The notes beneath the pieces are model-generated. The model saw only the letters and a list, made by a program, of their open reading frames with translations. It was not told where the DNA came from and did not search any database. Shown in pieces: positions 35,403-47,202 of a stretch of 64,000 nt of DNA (its first letter is position 1; every line of letters begins with the position of its first letter). The stretch lies in assembly GCA_022497145.1 (NCBI GenBank), contig MU385897.1, forward strand, positions 124,001-188,000. Direction: 5' to 3'. This DNA comes from Rostrohypoxylon terebratum (taxonomy: Eukaryota > Ascomycota > Sordariomycetes > Xylariales > Hypoxylaceae). Made by a program: the position numbers and the translations under genes.

Positions 35403-36784
35403 TTACGTTAACCCTTGGTCAATATCCGTAGCGTCGTCACCATCTTCATACACGTCCTCTTCCTCTTCATCGGTTAAACATACCATACGTTCTTTCCGAA
35501 CAGAATAAACCCAACGACATTCGTCATCATCATACACGTCCTCCTCCTCCTCCTCTTCATCGGTTAAACATACCATACGCTCTTTCCGGACAGAATAAAC
35601 CCAACGACATTCGTCATCAAAAGGCCCGTCGGGGGCGCCGCGAGAGCGTTTTACTCTACCGGATTCAGCAAACGATGATGTTGCTGTGGCAAGCTCACTC
35701 GCGGATTCGATACGTTTGGTGGCGGTTTGAGGTTCGGTACCTGGAACAGCTGGTTTGAGAATGCTGATCTCGAAAGGGCTTTGTTGAGTTTCGAATATGC
35801 GAACTGTATTGTCTTGAAAGATAGACCATGCGAAACGGGCAAACAAGAATTCGCGTGAGATACCATAGACATCTTGGAGTTTTCGATTGTGATACAAGTC
35901 ACGCTGTTCGAAAAAGTATGGAGCTTGCGCACGAAGAACATGTAATACCAGCTCGTACCTTTCCCCGGTATATTTTGGGAACATAACAAGCTCCGCTTGA
36001 TCAAGCATATGGTTGATATCTGAGCGAAGATATATCCCGTTATTTATGTCGTCTACCGAGGGTCGAACGCCCTTATTCTTCGAATATCTTGACATGTTAT
36101 TCATAAGAAACCAGTTTTTCCTGGACCGAGGAATAATATGAGCCCATTGGCTTCCAGAGAACGCTTGCGTGACACGACAACACTCATCTCGTGCAGCAAT
36201 TGCTTCACTCTTGACTCGAGACATGTTTTGTACTTTGTGCCATGGGACAGGATGAATGACAATATCGCGAAATATGTCGGGCAGATTTCCGTGTGGGAAT
36301 ACCCAGTTACTGAAGTTTGGCGTAATAGGAAACTCAGCTAATATCTATATTATCAGCAACTCTCTCAAAAGGTTGTGGACTGGACATAATAAATAATCAT
36401 ATTGATTTTCTTACATTTTGGACAAGCAGGGACAAAAAGATAGTAAGAGCTTTTTCGTAGAATCCCATCGGGAGGACGAGAAACACGAGGTGCAGTTCGA
36501 TCGCATGACTCGGCTAAGTATGGGCAATTGCTGTCGTCGCCGCTGCGAGGCCAAGCATTCCCGACCAGTATGCAACATGCGAGATACGCCAGGTTGTAAT
36601 CGATACCACCATCGTCGAAGGTTGGAAAATACAGCAGCGGGGAATAATATGATTGATACCCAGAATGGAAGATGTTAACACCCCCAGCTGATACTTCGGT
36701 TTCCACGGCAGGGGCTCCACTGCCGCGGGAATGAGGGGGTATAGGAGGTGTGATGGCTAACGGAAAGGGAGTCTTAAGCTGCAT
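35403..36784 (-). CDS. HNH-endonuclease-like fungal protein with duplicated acidic tail
   Basis: Exon 1 (36784-36415) and exon 2 (36337-35403) join as VPACPK-S-EFPITPNF to give 434 residues; the 77-bp intron removes an in-frame TAG. The middle holds an HNH_2-type block: RDECCRVTQAFSGSQWAHII, PRSRKNWF and DINNGIYLRSDINHMLDQ (about 175-240), with Cys/His placed as in fungal HNH proteins, a group of unknown role that is usually expanded in moulds. The N-terminal block (YFPTFDDGGIDYNLAYLACC) also matches the layout of such proteins as I recall it. The C-terminus has two copies of an acidic segment DDECRWVYSVRKERMVCLTD arising from a recent 84/90-bp tandem duplication. An ATG at 36859 would extend the N-terminus by 25 residues. 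Nuclease activity is inferred. Confidence 0.75.
35446..35619. repeat. 84/90-bp tandem duplication inside the HNH gene
   Basis: Unit 1 is 35446-35529 and unit 2 is 35530-35619. They differ by two substitutions and by two extra CTC (Glu) triplets in unit 2. The copy keeps the reading frame and repeats about 28 residues. Confidence 0.9.
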
Positions 36785-37537
36785 CGTGACGATGTTGATG
36801 CGATGATTGATGCGATGATTGATATTTGGTTGATGTTGTGAAGAAAATAGAAAAGTCATAATTCAAGGGTAGCCGGGAAAAGGTTCTTTTTTTCTTGCTG
36901 TGTCACAAGCACACAAGCACAAGATTGCCATTGCCACAAGTTAAAACCCTCCACTTACTGGTGTAACTGCTTGTAACTGCTAGGTAGTGTAGACAGTGCG
37001 GTTGAAGTTTGAATTCCAGCTCCTACAGCTCCTACAGATCAAGTGGAACAAAAGGAAGGCACCGACAGGCCTAATAGGGGTCGAACGTCGAACCTACCTA
37101 AACTTCCCCTTTTATTCCATATCCAGTATCTCCTGCCAGGCTTTGATCTAGCCTTTTAAGTACCTACTGGGTAATCATTACCTAGTACTTAAATAGCGCG
37201 ACGGTACTGCGCTCGATAGTTTAGTAAATCATGAGGATTTTTTATACTTGCCGTATTAAAAGTTTGATTTTAACTATTGGCTGGTATTTACAATCAAAGG
37301 GGATGAGAGACACTAGACAATCAATGCGTACTATTGGGGCGGTGCACAAGACCAAAACCATCTTGAAAGTTCTGTCTCACCAGTTACCCAAATGACAAAC
37401 GATATACAAAATGCAGAGAGTACTTGTGTTGGGTTGGTTAGAGAGAGACCTTAATTCCGCTACATATCTTCCTGGGACCTGGGTATCATCAATTCCTAGC
37501 TGGTGTGATGCGCTCATAACGTTAGTATGACTTCGAT
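36785..37537. other. Spacer upstream of the HNH gene
   Basis: About 0.75 kb with a GATGATTGATGC tandem pair just before the start codon (36798-36825) and short direct repeats (CACAAGCACA near 36905; TCCTACAGC near 37021). No gene is seen. Confidence 0.5.
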
Positions 37538-38074
37538 TCAAATCCAATTCTTTTCTCCTTTCCCTGCCCTCACTTGCGCCTCTTCTAACTCGGAGGCCCT
37601 CCTCTCTTTCCTTTCTCGGGATTGGTTGACCATAAAGCCTAGTAGAATCATGGTTCTTTTGCAGAGATCAAAGTTCCGGTCTAGAGGGAACTGAGCTTTG
37701 TGACTTCGCAGAGGCATGTTGAACCGAATCCCCTTTTCACTCCTGAAAAACTCCACGATTCGCAGCGAGAACAACGTCGCGTGGGGAAGGAGCTCGAACG
37801 GCTTGTTTTTGCAGTGCTCCTTTACCACTTCTCTCAGCGGCTTGCCTCCCGGCGCCCTCGATGCTCGCAAGTCGTAAATGTATTCGTCGACGTCCTTCCA
37901 GTCTGGCAACGACTTGTTTGTATAGCCTGACGAGAGGCACCTGTTCGCATATTTGCGGTAGGCTTCGGTGACTGGAAAAGCGTTGATGAGCTCCCTGGCA
38001 CTGTTCTCATTATCTAACCGAAGGGCAATCTGAAGCTCCTGTGTCGTCTTCGGAGCGCTAGGGGGTGCTGTCAT
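37538..38074 (-). CDS. Protein of unknown function (178 residues)
   Basis: Intronless frame from the ATG of MTAPPSAPKTTQELQIALRL. The composition is balanced and helical, with no low complexity until a charged C-terminal helix (RERKERRASELEEAQVRAGK). Blocks such as LPDWKDVDEYIYDLRASRAP and HATLFSLRIVEFFRSEKG look like a folded all-alpha protein. No domain is recognised. The longer frame upstream begins only with TTG. Confidence 0.6.
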   Translation of the reverse strand: MTAPPSAPKTTQELQIALRLDNENSARELINAFPVTEAYRKYANRCLSSGYTNKSLPDWKDVDEYIYDLRASRAPGGKPLREVVKEHCKNKPFELLPHATLFSLRIVEFFRSEKGIRFNMPLRSHKAQFPLDRNFDLCKRTMILLGFMVNQSRERKERRASELEEAQVRAGKGEKNWI

Positions 38075-38484
38075 TTTGAGTTCTATCCAAATTGAGACTG
38101 AACTCAAGGGTTGGCTGTAACTGATTCTTAAGCTGTCTTAGCCGAGTATGCTTAGTCTGAATCCCCACCCATTGACACCAAAGCCCTTTGCGCGTAGATA
38201 AATACATTTTTTGAACAGGTTCTTAGTCTGCTAAATGGTGCATTGTCTGGTCACAATATGCTTGTAGTGTGATTGTTGTCAAATTAAGTCGGAGTTGACA
38301 CAAGGCTGGCCGGGACAAAGAAAGAACTGTTCACTATCAATGTTAGGGTTATGATTCAGAGGATTCAGAGACATGGAGGATCGTCAACCAACAAGCCGTA
38401 ACATCTCACCTTCATCTTTTCGTCCAGAACTAGAAGCCCAGCAAATGGCCATAGACCTCACATTTCAATCCTCGAAAACATCGA
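38075..38484. other. Spacer, no gene seen
   Basis: 410 bp between the unknown gene's start and the end of the regulator gene. Confidence 0.45.
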
Positions 38485-41004
38485 TCAACGCTTCAAGACA
38501 TTCCAAGGAAGGAATGCCCCCATGGCGAAGGGGGTCGATTCAATCGAGGGGTCGCTAATAGTTGTCGAGTCATCTCCGCTATAAAACCCATCTACTGAAC
38601 ATGGAAAGCTGAGATCTATAAGGAGAGGGTCTACGTTAAGTTAGCATATTTATCATCCTATCGTCCGTACTGCGAATGAAAGCGGCAGAATGGAGGTAGA
38701 ATGGATAGGACCATGTTTTCCTATGCGATTTATACGAGATATTGATGCCTTGGAGTAGCAACGTACCTTGGAAATCAATTTGATCGAATTCATCTTCTGC
38801 ATTAGTAGAATTCGATGTTGGAGTACTGCGGCTTTTCAGGACTAAAGCTATAGCTTCGATCGCCTTTCGAGCGTGTCTAGATGTTCCGGCGACCCTCCGC
38901 CAGCATTCCGAAGACCTTGCTAGGAGTTTATTGATCTCCTCTGAACTTATCCCCTGAACGATTGTTTGAGGAGCCCCGTCAATCTGCTTTACGTAATGAC
39001 ACAGGATACCGGTGGCTAACATGAACTCGTTGTTCATCACGGATGAAAGCTTCCAACGAGCGTCGTATAATAAGGCATCTGGCTTAACCAAGTCGTACAC
39101 CATATGTTGGTAGTCTATAATTTCGACGGCTGCCTTTAGCGTAACGTTTCGCGAGTAGCTGTAACGTTCGTTTTGTGTATGAGCCATGAAGTACTTCTTA
39201 TGCAGTACGATCTGTAATCTGAGGAAACATATCTGTAACCAGATCCTTTGCATAATTAGCTGTGGCGGATCAGTTATCGAGTGTGCTATGGGCTGCATCC
39301 TAAAGGCAGGCGGAAGACGACGCTGGTTGGCGAGCACCTTTTGATCCATAGCCAAGATTTCTTCGTATTTATGGCGTCTGGTATCCGTGGCTAGATCACG
39401 AACTTCTTCCCATAAGTGCGCGACGCGACTTCTCGTAATGATGTATAGGACGGGTGTCAGCTCGCTTTCGGGCCTCTCCGGCGGTAGTTCCGTAGTATCT
39501 TCGTCGAAATCGGTGTCCCTTAAATTATGTGGTTCTTCTGTGTCTATCTGGTGATCCTTGAGCATACTAGGTAAGCCCATCTGGGAAGCAAAGATAAGGT
39601 TAGCTTGGTATACGGCTGCCCAAGTTCGCCTTCTCATCTCGCCCTCAAAGGGAGATATGACGGGGAAGTTCTTCGGGTCTCTGTGATAACCCATCCTCAT
39701 GGCGATGTTCAAGATCACACCTAATAATATATGGGTACCAAACTCTGAATCTTCGTGGAGCAAGTGCTCGATGGCAATGTACAGTATGAGGGCCTGAATC
39801 ACATGCGGCCCGCCTTTGGTGTACCTACCCAACATCAAACACTGGACGACCTTCTCCCGGTATGCCCTTACGAGAATAGCGCTCTCCAAGTCGGAAGGTT
39901 GAGTGCTCGGATCGTCACTCGCATGTGGTAATGAGAGTAGAATCGAAAGCGACATTATGGCAAATAAGATTCCTACCCACATGATCGGGGCTGAAGCAGT
40001 ATCTTCCCAAAATTGTTCATACTGAGGTGAGGCGGTGTATGTTAGTGTGGCAACAGTGGGTGCATACAATGAGAGCTTACCTGTCTGATGAATTGAGCGC
40101 TATGTAGGAGTGCTACTTGTGAAACATTAGTATGTACCTCTATGTGTATAGTCCAATGGTTAAAACGGACCTGGATGTAAGTCGATGGTATTAAAAAATT
40201 TAGATACTAGTCTATCAACGACGGGCCGAGCCGGAAGCGTGCTTAGAATCTCCCCGTTGCTAATGTGGGCGAAACGACCATATAACAACTGGGGGTGGGG
40301 ACCATACTCGGCAACGGCTTGCGGAATGGCAGAGCGCATGGTTGACGAAGGCTCCGAGGTGTCTTGAAAACAGTCCTTGAGCTCGGAGATACCATCTAAA
40401 AGGGCGGTCCAGTGGGCGCCGTCGGCATAGTTAACTCCAGCGGGAGTGTTTGTCAAGGTTCCACAATCAGATGGCTCTGAGGACCCATTTGCTCCTACGC
40501 CGGGGTCGGGATAGCCCTCGACCGGTGAGACTGATGTCTCGGGTGGCAGTCCTGATGCTACATTCGACGGGTTCTTGGATGCTGTTTTCTGCATAAGAAC
40601 GTGTACAAGGCTCTCTAGCTCACGGATACGGTTTTGCACGGTAGTAACAGGTTCTCTATCCGAAGGACGCGACGCGGCATCCGGATAGGTGCAGGCCATA
40701 GCTAAGCCTCTCATAGAACATGTACGACATGGCTGCTGTCTATCACACTTGACCCTATGTGAAGTGAGCGGGAAGACACAAAAACAAGTGGGAGAGTATA
40801 GAATCATGAAATAGGATAAGATGTGAATTAAGATAGACTAATGTGGAATGAAATGAGATGAATTGAAATGATAGGTTTGAAATGATATAGGTTGTTGGCT
40901 ACATACTTGCGTCTCCTGCATGGATTACATGATAACTGAGGCTTGTCCCGGCGCCGATTCGGGGGAGGTAAAGGACGCTGTCTCGTCGGAGGTGATTCGG
41001 CCAT
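38485..41004 (-). CDS. Zn(II)2Cys6 transcription factor with fungal-specific middle domain
   Basis: Binuclear zinc-cluster regulator. Five exons join in frame: 41004-40907, 40754-40171, 40112-40081, 40021-38767 and 38615-38485, giving 699 residues. The cluster is C26-x2-C29-x6-C36-x5-C42-x2-C45-x8-C54 and is itself split by the first intron after CRRRK. A linker and coiled segment (RIRELESLVHVLMQKT) follow. The middle homology region (fungal_trans) spans roughly residues 240-560 with typical blocks HVIQALILYIAIEHLL, GVILNIAMRMGYHRDPKNFP and MRRRTWAAVYQANLIFASQM. Exon 3 is only 32 nt (LLHSAQFIRQ). The last exon (DLSFPCSVDGFY...LPWNVLKR) is the least certain part; without it the frame ends at 38636. 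Target genes are not evident from the neighbourhood. Confidence 0.87.
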
Positions 41005-41978
41005 GTCTTCCTATCTTCCTATCTTCCTATTGCTTGTACCATTGGTGTCACTGGTGACATCAACCGTGTGTCGGGTTAGCCAAGGTGCATCGGGTGCGTC
41101 TAATATTTAGCCATCCCGTAAATGGCAGAATGGGCATAGAGTCAGGAGAAAATTATTATGATTGTTCAACCTTGAATGGTCTGGACTCTGGATCATCTTT
41201 TTTTTGGGTTTTCGCTTTCTAGAGGATTATATCCGACCCTCCGGCCCTCCGATCATCCGAAGCTCCGCACATAAATGACCCCCCATGTTTCCTTCTAGAG
41301 CTGGGGGCTATTATGCTCGAACTTTACTTAAGATGCAACTTTAATCCTTAGTCTTTCATAAGTTGAAAGTAATTATTATGTCTCTTTATGTCTCTTTATG
41401 AACATAAACTTTCTTCAACACTGCCAGGTGAATGCTACTTCCGGTTCAAGTTCCAAGTTCCAAGTTTCCTTCACTATACGATTAGGTAATGGCCGTTGGA
41501 ATCTACTGGGATTGTTCTTTGTCGGCGTCAACTCAAAGTCGAGTCACCGTCAACTTTGACAAAACATGACACAATGTCCACACTTCTTCTTACCACTAAT
41601 TCGACAACGCAATTATGAAGATGAGATCCATTATGAGCAGAAGAATAATAGCTCTAATATTATAGCTCTAATAATATAGCTCTAATTTATGGCAGACCAA
41701 TAAGCTGTCCATCACATTCACACCCAACCCTTTCATCACTCGCCCATGCATCCCAAAATACTCACACACATGATGTCATCATGCCTCCCACCTAAGCCTG
41801 CTTAGCCACCTATCAAGAGCCAAACTGTCACCCCACGGCATCTCGGCATTAGTTGGTAAGTCGTTCAAAATCCGGCTCAAAATCCGGTTCCGGCCAGAAG
41901 GAGAACGCGTGATTTCTTGTCTCAAATGCCACTTGAGCCTCTTTTGTCCACCAGCTTTAGCTGCCTAGCTCAGAACCA
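41005..41978. other. Divergent promoter region
   Basis: About 1 kb between divergent genes. Contains CTTCCTAT (41008-41030), TGTCTCTTTA (41380-41400) and TATAGCTCTAAT-type (41647-41690) short tandem repeats. No gene is seen. Confidence 0.5.
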
Positions 41979-42713
41979 ATGGCGAGTCCACCGATCGACG
42001 ACGACGACCCTCCACCCTATGTCGTCGGCAATCACAACGATGCAGGCGAAATTCTTCAGCCGGTCATTCTCGTGCTAGCAGGCCATTTCATCCGCGCCCA
42101 GACCGTCGACGGCACTCCGCTGTATGAGTTATCCCGGGATATCCGGACGTCTTCGACGAGTGAAGCCCAGCTTGCCCAGGTGTCGCTCGAGCGCCTCATT
42201 CACAATGTACGGGTGAGCGCCAACGGCACACCTCGCGTGTTACACCGAAACAGGCACATATTCGAGTTGAAGCATCTGCCGCCAGTCATATCTACCGGAT
42301 TTCCCTATTGCCTGGATGCCATGTCGCGGCATGCCTTGGGGAACCTGGCGCTAAAGTCTCCCTCATTCCCGCGATCATCTTTCAAGGTCGTGAGGGTCGA
42401 CGAAGAGAAGGGAGACGGGCTTCCGAAGGGTTACAAAGCGAGGAAAGAGTCACTGAAGGAGGGCGAGATGATATTTGAGATACTCAGGAAGCGTGGCCAT
42501 TATGAGTGGATGGGCCCCGACGGAAACCGCTTAGCGGTAGAGGACGAGACGGACGGCAATCATAGACTGATAGTTACGTCACCCGTGATGAGGAAAACGA
42601 TGGATGCAATGATAGGCGGTTGGTGCTTGAGGATCTGGCGTGATAGTATGAAATCGAACCACCGGTCTCGAAAGCCGCGTAAGTTAACTGTATCGAATGC
42701 CGACAGGCTTTGA
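41979..42713 (+). CDS. Conserved-looking protein with N-terminal PPxY motif, function unknown
   Basis: Intronless, 244 residues from the ATG of MASPPIDDDDPPPYVVGN. The N-terminal PPPY is a classical ligand for WW domains, such as those of Rsp5/Nedd4-type ubiquitin ligases. The rest alternates short strands and resembles a beta-barrel: ILQPVILVLAGHFIRAQTVD, TPLYELSRDI, HIFELKHLP, FEILRKRGHYEWMGPDGNRL and HRLIVTSP. This recalls the LURP/Tubby-like fold, but that is a guess from pattern only. No signal peptide or transmembrane segment. Confidence 0.7.
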   Translation: MASPPIDDDDPPPYVVGNHNDAGEILQPVILVLAGHFIRAQTVDGTPLYELSRDIRTSSTSEAQLAQVSLERLIHNVRVSANGTPRVLHRNRHIFELKHLPPVISTGFPYCLDAMSRHALGNLALKSPSFPRSSFKVVRVDEEKGDGLPKGYKARKESLKEGEMIFEILRKRGHYEWMGPDGNRLAVEDETDGNHRLIVTSPVMRKTMDAMIGGWCLRIWRDSMKSNHRSRKPRKLTVSNADRL

Positions 42714-43650
42714 GTACGCGCTGACCTTAGAAGTCAAGACTCAAGTACGTAGTGGGCGTGAGATTCTTCCGAGGTGGTGGTGAACGGGGCAACCTGACAA
42801 ACCGGTATCGAAACAGAAGTTAGGCCGGTCATTGTATTAAACTTATTGACAGGACGAATGGCCGCGACCACGACCACACTTATATATACCTAGTACCTAG
42901 CTTCAGGGCAGGATGGAAGCTTTCTTTACACCGACCACAAAAGGCCTCGGCACCGAGAGATTGCGAGAACCTTGCACGATTACGAATTGTATGTATTCAC
43001 GATATTCATGATGTTTATAGTTTTGTTTCATAGCTCACAATTATATGGGGTTGACTAAGAACACTTCGTCACGTCCGATCTCATTGGTCGGATACCCTAC
43101 TCACCCCCCGGATCTACCATCACAGATCTTTACACCAAAAATAGCCAGATACGCGCAAGAAACACCGTCTGAGCCCATTTCCAAACTTTTAGATATGTAG
43201 AATCGACCAGTAAAACGTGATCTTTCTTGATTCTAGCGAATCGAATGCGACCGTTGACGATCTTGGCGCCAAGGTGATCAACATTGACTGTGGTGGTTTG
43301 AAACATCCCATCATTAGTGCCTACACAACTCGTTTCATGCTTTCTGGGCGCTGTGGTTAGGACGAAGATGGAGGGTATGCCGTCTATCTTAAAGTAGTTG
43401 TATAGAAGATATTCATTCGTCCTTTGTGAGATTGTACACCTGCTTTGCCTCAGGTATGCGCTTGTGATCCCAAATCACTTCGTTTTTTCTTCACTTCGAA
43501 TCTTGGGCTGTGCCCTCACTATTCACCATCTACGGCAGGTCCTATTTTGATAAGATTTCTTTCTTGACGATTGGCTTGCGCTCTTCCCCCCTTTTATCAA
43601 TCTACGGGAACTTTGGATTGGCAACATTTCAATAGTGTCGCATATCCATC
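42714..43650. other. Spacer, no gene seen
   Basis: Promoter-side spacer of the Ser/Thr-rich membrane protein. A 5' untranslated exon could lie here (a GTATGC donor-like site occurs near 43454), but none can be proved. Confidence 0.45.
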
Positions 43651-44913
43651 ATGAGGTGGGTTCTCAAGTAATTTTTTTGTCTGTATCCATCTTTTAATCC
43701 AGTCAAAGGAGCCTGATATATCGAAGGCGTGCTCGCGCAAATGACTTGAGGATATCTGTCCGCGACGATGACCCGAAGATTCCTGACGATCCCAATTCAT
43801 CTGATTCTGATGATGACGACGATGATAACGATGATGGAAAACCTGACTCACCTTCGCCAACTTCTCCTCACTCCCCACCTCCTCAGATTAGTGACCCTAC
43901 ACAGCCAACAGGGGAGACTTCGTCGCCGGTTCAAATTTCAACTACCAGTTCTGTTTTTTCACAACCAACAGAGTCAACAGGAGAGACTTCGTCGTCGGCT
44001 CAAATTTCATCAACTTCCAGTATATCTTCACAGCCAACAACATTGGCTTCGAGCACTAGCGTGTCAGTAACGCCAACATCATCGATTAGCGCCAGCATTA
44101 CACAGAGTGTAGGTGCAGAACCACAGAACACCGACGCTATTCAAGCGCAAGCAAGCCAACAAGGGGGCGGTGCGCCTTCCATGGGCAGAGGCGGGACTAT
44201 AGCATTCGGTACAATCGGTAAGGCCCTCTAGTCCAGAGTAAGAGCTCATTCAGAAATGGTAAAAACTGACGGGTGTGCTTTCGACAGGAGCTGTGGTTAT
44301 CGTGGCGGCACTGGTGGTTTTTGTATGGAGGTGCCGACGACGTCAAAAACGTAAAAGTGGAAGTGAATTCTCCAGGTCCACGCCACCCTCTGGCTTCAAG
44401 AGAATGGAAGAAGCCAGGCGTCCGGTTACGGCAGACTATGGATCATCAGGAAGCGCATCGTCAAGAGATACACCATCGAGAATCATGGATAATCTCATGA
44501 GAGCGGCGTATGCGGCCGAAGATGGCAACGCGTCACAGTATGGCGCGTACGTGGACGAGAGAGGGCAACCCAACGGGCAATCCAACACATTTGGGCCCGC
44601 TGCAGATCCAAGGCAGCCGGTGTCCGTGAGACAATCAAGTGCCTCCGTTCCACAACCTCCAATGAGCGGCGGTACCAACTCACTTTACGTGAATCAACTG
44701 ATGTCGGGGTTCTATAAGGGTCAGGCAGCAGACGGGCTGACCGCTCCCCCTAACGCCAGGATGCCTCCACCGGCAGCTCCATCAGTAGCTGGGCAAACCG
44801 AGGTCACAGCCAGTTCAGAAAGCACATGGAGGACGTGGGGTTGGTCGCAACCAAAACAACAACCTAGAGAGGGTTGGGTCGATAAATGCGTTCGCCTTGG
44901 TGGACTGAGATGA
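43651..44913 (+). CDS. Ser/Thr-rich single-pass membrane protein
   Basis: Modelled as exons 43651-43655 (ATGAG), 43703-44217 and 44288-44913, giving 381 residues; the two later exons are well supported, the 5-nt first exon is weak. An acidic run (DSDDDDDDNDD) and a long Ser/Thr/Pro region with partly repeated ETSS-QIS-TSS units (roughly 43900-44060) precede one transmembrane helix, GTIAFGTIGAVVIVAALVVF, followed by the basic stop-transfer WRCRRRQKRK. The C-terminal 190 residues are Pro/Gln/Ser-rich and probably cytosolic. The layout resembles fungal cell-wall stress sensors (Mid2/Wsc style), but there is no signal peptide in this model and no WSC domain, so the 5' end may be wrong. Confidence 0.65.
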
Positions 44914-45536
44914 ATCGAAACCGTTTGAACTAAGTAGATTCGGAGCTTTGATGAAGTTGTGTGACATTTGTTGAACGAAACTTTGTGAGATGCGCGTATT
45001 CAGTCATTACTTAATATTAGTACAGTTTTGAGATTTGAGAGACAATTAGTGGCCCAAAATTTGTATCTTGGCCAATTAAGTAACAACAGCTACTGACTTG
45101 ACTTTTGCTTTTATTATACGAACGGGAAGCGGCAGTCACATATTATTTAGTACCTTCGTACCCAATTAACTGCTGGCGGTGCCGATGGTCCGGATAAGAT
45201 AGCGCCAAGACGTCATCCCGGTTCCGACAAATAAAACGTTGCAGCAGTTACGTAGTAAGTTGGCAGAGTGACGGGGATTGGCTATTTGGAAGTTGGAGGT
45301 ACTTCGTACTAAGCATGTACTGCTGTACTCAGTTCCTAGTGTAATACAGCTGAGATTGGGTACAGATTGTACCTCATCTGTACGGGCTCGGACTTCTTAC
45401 ATCGTGAAACCCCTGAGCTGACGAAGGTTCAATCTTTCGTATGGATGTCTTCCAAAGTTGTTTCCAAAGCTAATATCTCCAAAGCTGCTTCCATCGCAAA
45501 TTCCACCATCTTTGAACAGATGGGCTTCTTACCAAG
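44914..45536. other. Spacer, no gene seen
   Basis: 620 bp between two genes on the same strand. It contains the 3' region of one and the promoter of the next; TTCCAAAG-type repeats occur near 45449-45485. Confidence 0.45.
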
Positions 45537-46718
45537 ATGCACTTGCAGTCGCGTCTATCCGCGCTTCATATGCGATGGAAGCAACTCCCTAACCTTCACA
45601 AAGTCTTAGCGGTATTTGCACTGCTGCTGTTTTTAATAGGTACCTCCAATTCCAATTCCAATTCCAATCCCAAAATCCAATCCCGGTCCCGTCCCCGATT
45701 CACAATGCCTCGTGCGTGCACCGATGATCTAACAAAAGACGCAATATAGTAATATTTATACAACCAACACCGGAAACAGCCCGCAGTGGATGGAACCGCC
45801 TCACCCAGTCCGAAAATGGCCCTCTGGCAGGCGGAATTCCTCTCCGCGTTATGTTCATCGGCGCCTCCATGACCCTCGGCGAACACTCGACCGGTGAAGT
45901 GGGATACAGGAAGCAAATCAGAGACTGGCTGGTCGCTCGGGGCAATCCCGTCAACTGTGTCGGCCAGGTATGTTCCACCGCTTATACCAAAGCTTTCTGT
46001 CTTTCTCATCTAACCTCCAATCTAACCTCATTAGAACCGATACGGCGACTTCAAAGACAACGACGTCCAAGCCTTCGGCGCACAGCCCATAAAACCGACA
46101 CTCGACCGCCTGAAAGAAGTCGTGCCGCAAGTGCAACCAAACCTAATCCTCATCAACGCCGGCTCAAGCGACTGCTTCCAGCTCGATCACTGGGGGCCGG
46201 CGTACATCTTGCAGAGCATGCGCGAGCTCGTCGACTTCCTCTTCGAAGCCTCGCCGCGCGCCACCATCATCATGTCAACCATCATTACCTCCCCATGGGA
46301 CGGCACAGAACGCTGCGTCAAGTCCTCGAACGCCCAGATCCGACAAGTCGCTATAGATTTGATCCGCGAGGGCAAGCCCGTGACCATGGCCGAGATGCAC
46401 TACGACCAAGGGCTTCCCAACCGCGTCGAGCGCGCGGACATAGGTCCCGACGACATGCACCCGACCGACAAGGGATACTTCAAGATGGGCGACATATTCA
46501 TGGAGAAGATTCTCGAGGTCGAGAAGAACGGCTGGTTGAAGCGACCCGTGGATAACGGGGTTCCGGCTGACGGCGAGGCGGCAAGAGATACTGAGGACGC
46601 GATTAAAGAGCAGGAGGAGAAATTAAAACAGAAACAAGACGCCGAGGCTGGAAAGACGTTGCCTGGCAGGAGGATTAGACGGGCGTTCAGGGGACGGCAT
46701 GCGGCTGCGCCCGTTTAG
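45537..46718 (+). CDS. Membrane-anchored SGNH/GDSL-like hydrolase
   Basis: Exons 45537-45639, 45750-45967 and 46035-46718 give 334 residues. The N-terminus has basic residues followed by the hydrophobic helix VLAVFALLLFLIVIFI, a signal-anchor in type II orientation that appears only after removing intron 1 (110 bp, with an ATTCCA tandem repeat). The hydrolase core has block I as IGASMTLGEHS (GAS in place of GDS, Ser about 72), block III as LINAGSSDCFQ, where GxND reads GSSD (about 149), and block V as DDMHPTDKGY (about 247) with Asp and His in place. A charged coiled tail (EQEEKLKQKQDAEAGK) and a basic end follow. Esterase activity is plausible, but the oxyanion-type Asn is missing. The substrate is unknown. 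Confidence 0.8.
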
Positions 46719-47202
46719 GCAGATCCATGGATATCTAGACGCAATGTATTCGCGGGGTGGTATTGACACCTTAGTAATAAGTACTATGGTACGACCTCAT
46801 CGCGGATTTACCGGCAGGAAAATAGGAAAATGAAACTAGGTGGCCCATAGAAGTGGGATAGATAAATTGCGGGAAAAAATCCGCGATCAGATAGTCTGTA
46901 ATATATATTTGTAACAAGAGAATTTTCCAGCTCTGGGAATCTGGCTGGCTCGTGGTATTTATCTTATATTATATATTTCATACTTCATTTTTTTTATTCT
47001 CTTGGGTCAAGTTGTGTTACGTTCTAGGCGACGTCATAAATAGTAAAAATCTCTATAGTAGGCAAGTATAACGTCTAACTTCGTAGGCATAATCATGAGC
47101 CAGAGCCTGGCAAACCCAGTAGCAAGTGGAAAATAAATATCTATTCATATTGCCAATTTGAGAGGTTATGTCTCACGGAGTCTACGCATACTCTTAGAGG
47201 AG
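46719..47202. other. Convergent spacer
   Basis: 484 AT-rich bases between converging stop codons; no gene seen. Confidence 0.5.

Noticed and set aside
43656..43702. Alternative donor at 43668 (GTAATT) for the first intron of the Ser/Thr-rich membrane protein
   Set aside because: It would leave an intron of only 35 bp, shorter than fungal introns normally are; the 47-bp GTGGGT version was kept, with low confidence.
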